Source: Lasioglossum baleicum (Eukaryota > Arthropoda > Insecta > Hymenoptera > Halictidae). From it: a DNA stretch of 64,000 nucleotides. Location: positions 1,736,001 to 1,800,000 of the forward strand of contig NW_027469085.1 in assembly GCF_051020765.1 (NCBI RefSeq), written 5' to 3'. This document shows, piece by piece, positions 40,341 through 49,615 of this stretch (positions are counted from its first letter, which is position 1; each line of letters begins with the position of its first letter). The position numbers were made by a program, and so were the translations under genes. The notes under the pieces are model-generated. The model was not told the DNA's origin, made no database searches, and worked only from the letters and a program-made list of their open reading frames with translations.

Positions 40341-40811
40341 TGTTTCGGATGGAGACTGGTTGCATTCGGACGAGGAGACTGCGAGATGGATGCCACGTGT
40401 GGTGAAGAAAAGTTCACTATGATTGTTTCACCACGTTTGGTTTATTGGTTTCTCGCGAGGCCTGATATGAGTCCAAGACACTCGCGGAACGACTATATGA
40501 ATCGCGGGCACGATTTATGTTAACAACGTTACGCAAAACGAATGGAAAGCCGACAAGATCACTGTTTGTTCGCACTGATACAAGAGGTTGCTTTCTGTAG
40601 CACGTCCGGAAGGCAAGAGAGCGATCGACGTCGAGCGGAACATCGAGAGTCGATGCTCGTGGTGGGGACGATCAGAAAAAGTGTCCTGAACGGTTGTTTG
40701 TTCTCGAATATTCTGTGTACGTGCTATACCGAAACAGCGTACACGGCGGTACTCATTTTCGCTGAGCCGGTCGCTGGAATCTCGCGGTTTTGTTTCCGAA
40801 GGCATCGAACA
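40341..40811 (-). repeat. 3' LTR (471 bp)
   Basis: Bounded by TG and CA (plus strand TGTTTCGG to CGAACA). A line-by-line comparison with 46421-46891 shows no difference. On the coding strand, a weak TATA-like CATATAG lies near 40491-40500, upstream of AATAAA at 40441-40446, consistent with a U3-R-U5 layout. It would supply the 3' end of the element's transcript. Confidence 0.96.
40441..40446 (-). terminator. Polyadenylation signal AATAAA in the 3' LTR
   Basis: Plus strand TTTATT reads AATAAA on the coding strand, about 100 bp from the outer end of the LTR. The same hexamer is in the 5' LTR at 46521-46526. Confidence 0.6.
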
Positions 40812-40824
40812 TACCGCCCGCCTC
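40812..40824 (-). promoter_or_regulatory. Candidate polypurine tract
   Basis: GAGGCGGGCGGTA on the minus strand directly abuts the 3' LTR. It is G-rich but broken by two C and one T, so the call rests mainly on position. Confidence 0.4.
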
Positions 40825-40957
40825 GAATGAGTACATTCGACAAGGATGCAGGCGCTGTCGTTGAACGCACCGTGTCGGACTAGACGTTGATCGAATACGC
40901 GGTGAAGTGGGTTACAGGACAAACAATCGAAAAAAAAACGAATATACAATTTTAATA
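40825..40957 (-). other. Retrotransposon 3' non-coding segment
   Basis: This lies between the Gag-Pol stop and the candidate polypurine tract. On the coding strand it has a run of nine T (plus strand 40930-40938). I see no second reading frame or envelope-like sequence. Confidence 0.7.
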
Positions 40958-43900
40958 TTAAGACGCACCGGAAGAGGAGTCGTCCGGGCAAGTGGGCGTT
41001 CCGCCCGCCATGACCGCTTGCGACTCCGTGTTAATCTCGATTGGGAGAAAACACAGTTTCTCAAGTGGTCTTTTGAATTCGGACATCTGAGTTTTGATAG
41101 TTACGACTCGGGTGAGTCCGTCCTTGCCCGGATGACATTCACTGATCCGACCGAGGGCCCAGTGGGCCGGAGGCGCGTTAGGATTGCGCAGTAATACAAT
41201 TTGACCTCGCTTGGCCAACTGTTGCACGACGCGCCATTTCGGGCGTTGTTGCAGCGTATGCAAGTAATCGCGCGACCAGGATTTCCAAAATCCTTCGGAC
41301 AGACGCTGTACAAGTTGCCAACGCGACAGTCTGTTTTCTCGTAAATCGAGTACGCTCGGTTCAGGATGGCTGATGATAGGAGCTCCGATTAAGAAGTGTC
41401 CAGGTGTTAACACTCCGTAATCGTCAAGGACATCGGAGATGGCACCTAATGGTCGCGAGTTCAAGCATGCCTCGATCCGACAGAGCAGCGTGGCCATTTC
41501 CTCGGACGTGAGAGTATGCGCGCCGATACACCTTTTTAGGTGGTGTTTAGTGCTGCGCACTGCGGCCTCCCACAAGCCACCGAAATGGGGCGCTGCGAGG
41601 GGTAAGAAATGCCATGCTACTCGGTTGGCGGCTACTTCGTTTAGGAAGTTTGATTTTCGGATGGCATCGCGATGTGCTCTGGTCAATTCGCGATCTGCGC
41701 CTTGGAATGTGGTTCCATTATCGGAATACATGCTATGAGGTAAACCTCGACGCGCGATGAAACGGTGGAAGGCGCTTATAAACGCTTGTGAGCTGTAGTC
41801 TGAGACTAGTTCTAGGTGGACCGCTTTCGTGGTCATGCAGATAAATATGGAGATGTACGCTTTATGCGTTTTGTGACCGCGGCCAGACGATAGTCTCACA
41901 AGTATGGGTCCGGCATAATCGACGCCGGTGTGGGTGAACGCTCGCGACTGAGGGTTGACTCGCATGCTCGGCAAGTCCCCCATGAGTTCTGTCGGAACCT
42001 TAGCTGCTTCGCGTGTGCATGGGACGCACCGATACAAGATCGACCGTACTGTCGTTCGGGCTCTCAGGATCCACAACTCTTCTCTGAGAGAGGCGAGTGT
42101 GAGTGAAGGTCCCCCATGCAAAGTTTTCAGGTGATGGTGCGAGATGATGAGGTTTAGGAGTTGGTGAGAACGGAGGACTATAGGGTGTTTCCTCGGTTCT
42201 GGAAGGTTGGAGTGTTGCAACCTGCCCTTTATTCGGATCAACTCGCTTGAGTCGAGGTAAGGGTTTAATTTTGACACCGGGCTGGAGCTCGGTACTGGCG
42301 TTTTCGCGACGAGTTTGGTCCACTCGTCGGGAAAGCATGCCCTTTGAATGGTCTTGTACCAATAGTACTTGGCGATTTGAATCTCGTCTGGATGCAACGA
42401 GTGGTCTGCGCTTGGACTCTTCGGGTAATTTCCCGTGAGCGATGAGGTGAGAGGTTTATGGCGAATTGCCTCAACGAACCGGATGACATATGCGGTCACC
42501 CGAAGGAGTTTGGTCCACGATGAGTATCGAGTCTGGAGGTCCCATGGCTCGAACGTGGTTGATGCAAGAATTGGAACTGGAGTCCTCTTTTCTTCAAGAA
42601 TGTGTGTCTCTGCTATTGCAGGTTGAGATGGCCAAAATTCAGGAACAAGTCGCAGCCACAGCGGACCGTTCCACCATAAAGGATGGGAAACCAACTCTGG
42701 CGCTGAGACGCCACGTGAGGCGCAGTCAGCAGGGTTGTCCTCTGACGGGACATGGAGCCATTGGCCAGTTGGAACCAGTGAGTGGATTTCTGACACGCGA
42801 TTTGCCACGAATGTTTTCCACGTCGCCGGCGGTTTGCTGAGCCACGCTCGCGTGATGGTCGAGTCTGTCCAGCAAACGCATGGTAGGCTACGCTTGTGTT
42901 GGGCTTGCTGAATGCAATCCAGTAATCGTGCAAGCAGGTGGGCGGCTGTTAACTCGAGACGAGGAATGCTGATTGTTTTCACAGGAGCTACCTTTGACTT
43001 CGCCATCAACAGGGAGACGGTGATACTGCCGTCGGAGGAAACGACGCGAAGGTATACTACCGCAGCATAAGCGACCGAGGACGCGTCGGAGAAGCCATGA
43101 AGCTGGACGTCAACTGTATCGGCTGTTTGTCCAGTCCATCGCGGAATGTGAGCTGACTCTAAGTGGTGGAGGAGGGAGCGATATCGTTCCCACTGAGTTT
43201 GAAATTCGACTGGAAGGGGATCGTCCCAATCGCATTTCAACTTCCAAAGCTGTTGAATGAGGATTTTGGCGGTAATGACTACTGGTACTGCCCACCCTAG
43301 CGGGTCGAACAGTTTTGCTATGAGCGACAAGAGCCCACGTTTTGTGGATTTGGAGAGGCTTGGAATGGAAAGTCGAAACTTGAATTGGTCACTTTCCGGG
43401 CACCACGTAATACCCAATATTTTTAAATATTCGTCGCTCCGGAGTTCTTTGGCGCACGCGAGTCCATGGTCGGACGGATCCAAGTCTGCAAGGAGAGTCG
43501 ACCGATTGCTTGCCCACTTGCGTAGACGAAACCCTCCCTTTTGTAAGAGAGTGATGAGCTGATCACGCGTTTGCCGGGCCAGTTGAATATTGTCGGCACC
43601 AAAAATGCAGTCATCGACGTAAATTTGGTGTCGTAGCACGGGGACGGCTAGAGGGAACGAAGAGCCTTCGTCCTCAACCAGCTGTTGGAGGACCCGTTGG
43701 GCTTGGAATGGGGCTGACGCGGTGCCATAGGTGACAGTACTAAGGCGGTATTCTTGTACTTGATTAGACGAATTGGTACGCCACAAAATGCGTTGATAAT
43801 CGCGATCTCGTGGGTCAATCAATATTTGCCGATACATCTTTTCGATGTCGGCTGTGAAGACGAATTGACTTTGCCGCCATAATGAGATGACTGACGTTAA

Positions 43901-46252
43901 GTCAGTTTGCAGCTTCGGTCCTATTAACAATAAATCGTTTAGCGATATACCCGTCGACGTGCGACATGACGCATTAAACACCACCCGGAGACGGGTTGTG
44001 GCGCTGTCCGTTCGGGACACTCCGTGATGCGGAATGTAGTATGGTGGAGACGATTGCTCGTCGGTTTGTGTCACCTTCTCCATGTGACCAAGGGATTCGT
44101 ATTCTTGGAGAAAGCGTGTATATTCCGCCGCCTGGGTTGGGTTCCGCTTGAGACGGCGTTCAGAGAATAACAGGTGCGACAGCGCGGAGGATCGGGATGT
44201 TCCGAGCGATGTGGACGACTTGTCCTTGAAGGGAAGACGGACGACGTATCTGCCCTCCGGCGTGCGAAAATGCGTGGATGCGAAATGGTTTTCGCACTGG
44301 ATGTCTTCGGGACTTGGGAGCGAGGTGCGAGGGATCTCCTCGATTTCCCAGAATCTGCTTAGTTCGGACTCGAACGTTTCGTGTACAGTTCCGTGGGAAA
44401 TATGGATGGATGTGAAGGTGGAGGACGCATGAGTTGCAACCGGACCAGATATTATCCAACCCAATGCTGTGTTTTGGGCAACAGGTTCATTACCGGCGCC
44501 TTTTCGAATACCGTCGCGAATGATTGATCCGTATAGATCGGCACCGATCAATAGTTCGATTGGGTCTGAACTCATGGGGTCCTTGTCGGCTAAATTGAGT
44601 CCCGAAAGGTGTGTATAGTGACACGGCGAATTGACTCGATTTGGTTTATACTGCGTCAACGATGGGAGCACGAGCGCAGTAGTGGGGAAGGCAGGAGCGC
44701 TGCTGGAGTGGGGAGTGATTGTTAGCGAGACAGCGTGACGACAATAGGTATGGGCATTTCCGATGCCCTGTATGCGAATCGATCTTCGTAATTTCGATAA
44801 GCGTAACAGCTGGACAAGGTTTTCTGAAATAACTGATATAGCCGAGCCTTGATCCAGGAGCGCTCGAGCCTGCACAAAATTGCCCGATTTCGAGTAGACT
44901 CGTACATACGCGGTGGCAAGAATGACGGTCGTGGGTCGGGCTATCGCGCTTGTCAAGCAGTGAGACGGTGTTTCTGCCTCGATTGGCTGTTCGACAGGAT
45001 TGTCGGTCGCTGTCAATAGAGAGACCGAGGGCGGCGCGGGTGCGTCGCTGGTTTGGAAGTGCAGCATCGTATGATGCCTTTTGTGACATTGCTTGCAAGC
45101 GCGCGTGCTTTTACAGTCTTTCACCGCGTGACTCGCGCTAAAACAATTAATGCACCGGTTGGTTGCTCGAACGAGCTTGTATCGCTCCGATGGAGTTTGA
45201 TTACGAAATTGATCGCATTGGTACAACAAATGATTGGACCGACATGCCGGACATGTCGTGTTACTTGGCGTGACGGTGTGCGAGGTAGTCGACTTCGAAT
45301 TTAGACGGTTAACGGATGGTCGCGACACCTGTTTGTTTACATCAACAGCACCGGGCTTCGAATCGTCGAGCGCGTTAATTTGTTGACCGAGAAACTGGTC
45401 TAGCTTGGCATACGACGGGCACTCACGACTCTCGCCGAGCGTGAGTCTCCATTCTTTTCGCAACGATTCGGACAATTTAGTGGTGACGCAAAATACAAAG
45501 ATGTCGTCCCAGTGTTCGACTGGACGACCGAGGTTTCGAAGAGACTCGATTGCTATGTTCGCGGTGTCTCGAAGGCGGCCAAGATTTATGAAATTGTCTA
45601 CTGTGACTTTTGGTAGATCAAACAGGGTTTGAAGGTGCACTGAAACGAGGCGACTTTTGTGTTCGCATCGTTTCACGAGTATCTCCCACGCGACGCGGAA
45701 GTTCTTCTCAGTAATTGCGAGACGGCTTGTCGCGTTGCTTGCATCGCCTTTGAGACAGGTTATTAAATACTGCATTCGATCTACGTCGCTAAGAGTACTG
45801 TCGTTAAACACCATCGATTTGAAATTATCGCGAAATTGTTCCCATTGGGATAAACGTCCGTCGAACGTAGGCAACTGCAATTTCGGAAGGCGCGACACCG
45901 GTCGGTAAGGAAGATCGGCAACCGATTTACTGGAGGCAGATGACTCACCGGTGGTGGATCCGAGTACCTCTGCCATGAAATCTGCAGCTTCGTCGAAGGC
46001 GTCTTCACCAACGCAGAACTGGTCCTGCGTGAAATACGGATGAGCTGCTTTGGTGGACTCGCTTGCATAAGCGACAATGGCTCCGTCCAATTCCTGGGAC
46101 TTGGCGAAGTTCTCCTTCAGGTTTGCGAGCCGCTGGCGTGTTACCGATGCGGTCATTTTGGCTTGACCGAGCTTCTTAAAATTTCGAAGAGCTCGTTGGA
46201 TTGAACTGATGAGTTGCATCTGTTGCGAAATTAATGCGTTGATGGTATCCAT
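40958..46252 (-). CDS. gag-pol: BEL/Pao Gag-Pol polyprotein (1764 aa)
   Basis: A single uninterrupted frame ending TAA. I start at the ATG at 46252: the frame is open back to a TGA at 46394-46396, but no earlier ATG exists. In order: a Gag of the DUF1759 type (about 122-270, LPKLQLPTFDG); knuckle-like clusters CX2CX3HX4C (334-346), CX2CX4HX4C (367-380) and a Cys/His group (386-398); an aspartic protease with LLDQGS (Asp467), DQGS replacing the usual DTG/DSG; reverse transcriptase with TADIEKMYR (Asp802) and YVDD (878-881); BEL-type RNase H (Asp1056, Glu1100, Asp1130, Asp1176); integrase with HX4H-CX2C zinc finger (His1374, His1379, Cys1409, Cys1412) and catalytic Asp1445, Asp1511, Glu1562; then a DUF5641-like C-terminus (about 1640-1740). 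Gag and Pol share one frame, so no frameshift is needed. No catalytic residue is missing. The protein should package, copy and integrate the element; activity is untested. Confidence 0.96.
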   Translation of the reverse strand: MDTINALISQQMQLISSIQRALRNFKKLGQAKMTASVTRQRLANLKENFAKSQELDGAIVAYASESTKAAHPYFTQDQFCVGEDAFDEAADFMAEVLGSTTGESSASSKSVADLPYRPVSRLPKLQLPTFDGRLSQWEQFRDNFKSMVFNDSTLSDVDRMQYLITCLKGDASNATSRLAITEKNFRVAWEILVKRCEHKSRLVSVHLQTLFDLPKVTVDNFINLGRLRDTANIAIESLRNLGRPVEHWDDIFVFCVTTKLSESLRKEWRLTLGESRECPSYAKLDQFLGQQINALDDSKPGAVDVNKQVSRPSVNRLNSKSTTSHTVTPSNTTCPACRSNHLLYQCDQFRNQTPSERYKLVRATNRCINCFSASHAVKDCKSTRACKQCHKRHHTMLHFQTSDAPAPPSVSLLTATDNPVEQPIEAETPSHCLTSAIARPTTVILATAYVRVYSKSGNFVQARALLDQGSAISVISENLVQLLRLSKLRRSIRIQGIGNAHTYCRHAVSLTITPHSSSAPAFPTTALVLPSLTQYKPNRVNSPCHYTHLSGLNLADKDPMSSDPIELLIGADLYGSIIRDGIRKGAGNEPVAQNTALGWIISGPVATHASSTFTSIHISHGTVHETFESELSRFWEIEEIPRTSLPSPEDIQCENHFASTHFRTPEGRYVVRLPFKDKSSTSLGTSRSSALSHLLFSERRLKRNPTQAAEYTRFLQEYESLGHMEKVTQTDEQSSPPYYIPHHGVSRTDSATTRLRVVFNASCRTSTGISLNDLLLIGPKLQTDLTSVISLWRQSQFVFTADIEKMYRQILIDPRDRDYQRILWRTNSSNQVQEYRLSTVTYGTASAPFQAQRVLQQLVEDEGSSFPLAVPVLRHQIYVDDCIFGADNIQLARQTRDQLITLLQKGGFRLRKWASNRSTLLADLDPSDHGLACAKELRSDEYLKILGITWCPESDQFKFRLSIPSLSKSTKRGLLSLIAKLFDPLGWAVPVVITAKILIQQLWKLKCDWDDPLPVEFQTQWERYRSLLHHLESAHIPRWTGQTADTVDVQLHGFSDASSVAYAAVVYLRVVSSDGSITVSLLMAKSKVAPVKTISIPRLELTAAHLLARLLDCIQQAQHKRSLPCVCWTDSTITRAWLSKPPATWKTFVANRVSEIHSLVPTGQWLHVPSEDNPADCASRGVSAPELVSHPLWWNGPLWLRLVPEFWPSQPAIAETHILEEKRTPVPILASTTFEPWDLQTRYSSWTKLLRVTAYVIRFVEAIRHKPLTSSLTGNYPKSPSADHSLHPDEIQIAKYYWYKTIQRACFPDEWTKLVAKTPVPSSSPVSKLNPYLDSSELIRIKGRLQHSNLPEPRKHPIVLRSHQLLNLIISHHHLKTLHGGPSLTLASLREELWILRARTTVRSILYRCVPCTREAAKVPTELMGDLPSMRVNPQSRAFTHTGVDYAGPILVRLSSGRGHKTHKAYISIFICMTTKAVHLELVSDYSSQAFISAFHRFIARRGLPHSMYSDNGTTFQGADRELTRAHRDAIRKSNFLNEVAANRVAWHFLPLAAPHFGGLWEAAVRSTKHHLKRCIGAHTLTSEEMATLLCRIEACLNSRPLGAISDVLDDYGVLTPGHFLIGAPIISHPEPSVLDLRENRLSRWQLVQRLSEGFWKSWSRDYLHTLQQRPKWRVVQQLAKRGQIVLLRNPNAPPAHWALGRISECHPGKDGLTRVVTIKTQMSEFKRPLEKLCFLPIEINTESQAVMAGGTPTCPDDSSSGAS

Positions 46253-46399
46253 TGCGTATCGAACGACTGCGTGTTCTGATGACGTAACAGAAAATGGCGT
46301 GCTCTTTTCCGGCGGAGATTCCACGTGCGACGTGGTGTGGTCTGGTCTTTCCAAGGGCTCGAACTGAATCTTCACGACGTGGACGGATTCTCCTCAACT
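46253..46399 (-). other. Leader between primer site and Gag start
   Basis: This short leader contains the in-frame TGA at 46394-46396 and no in-frame ATG. The reading frame is open from 46393, but only non-ATG codons (for example GTG at 46373-46375) could start it before 46252. Confidence 0.6.
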
Positions 46400-46417
46400 A
46401 TCCGGCTCGAAGGACCA
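46400..46417 (-). promoter_or_regulatory. Primer-binding site, tRNA-Tyr
   Basis: On the minus strand TGGTCCTTCGAGCCGGAT begins 3 nt after the 5' LTR. Its complement, ATCCGGCTCGAAGGACCA, is as I recall it the 3' end of eukaryotic tRNA-Tyr with CCA, over 18 nt. It would prime minus-strand DNA synthesis. Confidence 0.87.
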
Positions 46418-46420
46418 CAA

Positions 46421-46891
46421 TGTTTCGGATGGAGACTGGTTGCATTCGGACGAGGAGACTGCGAGATGGATGCCACGTGTGGTGAAGAAAAGTTCACTAT
46501 GATTGTTTCACCACGTTTGGTTTATTGGTTTCTCGCGAGGCCTGATATGAGTCCAAGACACTCGCGGAACGACTATATGAATCGCGGGCACGATTTATGT
46601 TAACAACGTTACGCAAAACGAATGGAAAGCCGACAAGATCACTGTTTGTTCGCACTGATACAAGAGGTTGCTTTCTGTAGCACGTCCGGAAGGCAAGAGA
46701 GCGATCGACGTCGAGCGGAACATCGAGAGTCGATGCTCGTGGTGGGGACGATCAGAAAAAGTGTCCTGAACGGTTGTTTGTTCTCGAATATTCTGTGTAC
46801 GTGCTATACCGAAACAGCGTACACGGCGGTACTCATTTTCGCTGAGCCGGTCGCTGGAATCTCGCGGTTTTGTTTCCGAAGGCATCGAACA
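46421..46891 (-). repeat. 5' LTR (471 bp)
   Basis: Identical by eye to 40341-40811 and offset from it by exactly 6080 bp. On the minus strand it precedes the primer site and the coding frame, so it should hold the promoter. Confidence 0.96.
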
Positions 46892-46896
46892 TTTTG
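46892..46896 (+). repeat. Target-site duplication, right (TTTTG)
   Basis: Second copy of the 5-bp duplication, followed at once by GATTCGAAGAATTG of the interrupted monomer. Confidence 0.93.
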
Positions 46897-47341
46897 GATT
46901 CGAAGAATTGCAAGCCCTTATTACCACCACTGGTCTAGCGAAACGTGGGAATTAAGCTGTACATCCCAATATTCCACCAACACAGAGTGGAACCACGCGC
47001 AGGATCTCGTTCTCCAACAGAAGCAGAGATGGAACCGTTCGAAGAATACGGGATCATCCACGAAGGGTATTTCGATTTGTCGGATGACGACGTGATGAGG
47101 AAAAATTGGAATTGATTCTGCGAGGATCACCGTCTCACCGGCGAGACGTGGCCGATGCCACCGTACCAATATAAACAACTAACGTCCCCTCCCCCTCGTC
47201 GGGACGCGGTAAAATTATCGAACGTTGACCGGTCCGCGGATATAAAAAGGTTCGGGAGCACTGCTGTAAAGCACAAGTGAGAGCTTTTGGATTCGAAGAA
47301 TTGCAAGCCCTTATTATCACCACTGGTCTAGCGAAACGTGG

Positions 47342-48478
47342 GAATTAAGCTGTACAACCCAATGTTCCGCCAACACAGAGTGGAACCACGCGCAGGATCG
47401 CGTTCACCAACCGAAGCAGAGATGGACATGTTCGAAGAATACGGGACCATCCACAAAGGGTATTTCGATTTGTCGGAGGACGACGTGATGAAGAAAGATT
47501 GGACTTGATTCTGAGAGGATCACCGTCTCACCGACGAGACGTGTCCGATGCTACCGTACCAATATAAACAACTAACGTCCCCTCCCCCTCTGCGGGACGC
47601 GGTAAAATTATCAAACGTTGGCCGGTCCGCGGATGTAAAAAGGTACGGGAGCACTGCTGTAAAGCACAAGTGAAAGCTTTTGGATTCGAAGAATTGGGAA
47701 GCTCGTATTTCCAGCACAGGTATAGCGAAACCTGAGAATTAAGCTGTGCAGCCCAATATTGCACCAACACAGAGTTGCACCACGCGGAGGATCTCGTTCT
47801 CCAACCGAAGCAGAGATGGACGCGTTCGAAAAATACGCGACCATACGCAAGGGTATTTCGATTCGTTGGAGAACGACGTGATGAAGAAACATTGGAATTT
47901 GTTCTGCGAGGCTCACCGGCGAGTCGGGACCGAAGCCACCGCAACAATATAAGCAATTAACGTCCCCCCCTTCATCGGGGCGAGGTAAAATTATCTAACG
48001 TTGGCCGGCTCGCGACTATAAAAAGTTTGGGGAGCACTGCTGTAAAGCACAAGTGAAAGCTTTTTGATTCGACTAATTGCAAGCTCATATTATCACCGCT
48101 GGTCTAGCGAAACGTGGGAATTAAGTTGTACAACCCAATATTGCACCAACACAGAGTGGAACCACGCGCAGGATCTCGTTCTGCAACCGTAGCAGAGATG
48201 GACCCGTTCGATGAATACGCGACCATCCACAAAGGGTATTTCGATTCGTCGGAGAACGACGTGATAAAGAAAAATTGGAATTTATTCTGCGAGGCTCTCC
48301 ATCTCACTGGTGAGACAGGGCCGAAGCCTCCGAAAAAATATAAACAATTATCGTCCCCCTCCTCAACGGGACGCGGCTATAATAAGGTTGGTGCGCACTG
48401 CTGTAAAGCACAAGTGAAAGCTTTTGGATTCGAAGAATTGCAAGCCCTTATTACCACCACTGGTCTAGCGAAACGTGG
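47342..48478 (+). repeat. 3-monomer HOR, copy 1 (1137 bp)
   Basis: Monomers of 394, 382 and 361 bp start at 47342, 47736 and 48118, and the order repeats 1137 bp later. Private changes are AAAGATTGG near 47494 and GTGTCCGATGCTACC near 47541. Confidence 0.92.
47430..47446 (+). other. CENP-B-box-like motif in the 1137-bp HOR
   Basis: GTTCGAAGAATACGGGA matches the nine core positions. In this 3-mer HOR only the first monomer of each unit (47342, 48479) has it. Confidence 0.55.
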
Positions 48479-49615
48479 GAATTAAGCTGTACAACCCAAT
48501 GTTCCGCCAACACAGAGTGGAACCACGCGCAGGATCGCGTTCACCAACCGAAGCAGAGATGGACATGTTCGAAGAATACGGGACCATCCACAAAGGGTAT
48601 TTCGATTTGTCGGAGGACGACGTGATGAAGAAAAATTGGACTTGATTCTGAGAGGATCACCGTCTCACCGACGAGACGTGGCCGATGCCACCGTACCAAT
48701 ATAAACAACTAACGTCCCCTCCCCCTCTGCGGGACGCGGTAAAATTATCAAACGTTGGCCGGTCCGCGGATGTAAAAAGGTACGGGAGCACTGCTGTAAA
48801 GCACAAGTGAAAGCTTTTGGATTCGAAGAATTGGGAAGCTCGTATTTCCAGCACAGGTATAGCGAAACCTGAGAATTAAGCTGTGCAGCCCAATATTGCA
48901 CCAACACAGAGTTGCACCACGCGGAGGATCTCGTTCTCCAACCGAAGCAGAGATGGACGCGTTCGAAAAATACGCGACCATCCGCAAGGGTATTTCGATT
49001 CGTTGGAGAACGACGTGATGAAGAAACATTGGAATTTGTTCTGCGAGGCTCACCGGCGAGTCGGGACCGAAGCCACCGCAACAATATAAGCAATTAACGT
49101 CCCCCCCTTCATCGGGGCGAGGTAAAATTATCTAACGTTGGCCGGCTCGCGACTATAAAAAGTTTGGGGAGCACTGCTGTAAAGCACAAGTGAAAGCTTT
49201 TTGATTCGACTAATTGCAAGCTCATATTATCACCGCTGGTCTAGCGAAACGTGGGAATTAAGTTGTACAACCCAATATTGCACCAACACAGAGTGGAACC
49301 ACGCGCAGGATCTCGTTCTGCAACCGTAGCAGAGATGGACCCGTTCGATGAATACGCGACCATCCACAAAGGGTATTTCGATTCGTCGGAGAACGACGTG
49401 ATAAAGAAAAATTGGAATTTATTCTGCGAGGCTCTCCATCTCACTGGTGAGACAGGGCCGAAGCCTCCGAAAAAATATAAACAATTATCGTACCCCTCCT
49501 CAACGGGACGCGGCTATAATAAGGTTGGTGCGCACTGCTGTAAAGCACAAGTGAAAGCTTTTGGATTCGAAGAATTGCAAGCCCTTATTACCACCACTGG
49601 TCTAGCGAAACGTGG
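48479..49615 (+). repeat. 3-monomer HOR, copy 2 (1137 bp)
   Basis: Monomers at 48479, 48873 and 49255 are collinear with 47342-48478. It carries CCATCCGC near 48979, where copy 1 has CCATACGC, and ATCGTACCCC near 49489. Confidence 0.92.

Larger units (their letters stand above)
40341..46891 (-). mobile_element. Complete BEL/Pao LTR retrotransposon (6551 bp)
   Basis: On the minus strand, in order: 5' LTR (46421-46891), tRNA-Tyr primer site (46400-46417), Gag-Pol frame (40958-46252), candidate polypurine tract (40812-40824) and 3' LTR (40341-40811). It is flanked by the 5-bp duplication TTTTG. The order protease, reverse transcriptase, RNase H, integrase, and the BEL-type Gag and RNase H regions, place it in BEL/Pao rather than Gypsy or Copia. 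There is no envelope frame: only 146 bp separate the stop codon from the 3' LTR. With LTRs identical by eye and an unbroken reading frame, it is a young, potentially autonomous insertion. Confidence 0.97.

Noticed and set aside
40812..40957. Envelope gene
   Set aside because: Only 146 bp lie between the Gag-Pol stop and the 3' LTR, with no reading frame of useful length.
46373..46375. GTG as the Gag-Pol start
   Set aside because: Nuclear animal genes rarely start at GTG. The ATG at 46252 leads directly into a coiled-coil-like Gag N-terminus.
40907..46397. Plus-strand and other-frame reading frames inside the retrotransposon (for example 41439-41738, 42490-42840, 45053-45304)
   Set aside because: They lie antisense to or out of frame with the intact Gag-Pol frame and have no recognisable domain.
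46400..46417. tRNA gene or fragment
   Set aside because: Only the 18-nt complement of the tRNA-Tyr 3' end is present, next to an LTR, which is a primer-binding site.
46622..47095. Plus-strand frame crossing from the LTR into the satellite, and the similar 40542-40883 frame
   Set aside because: These are antisense to the LTR, and the first crosses the insertion boundary, so it is a chance fusion.
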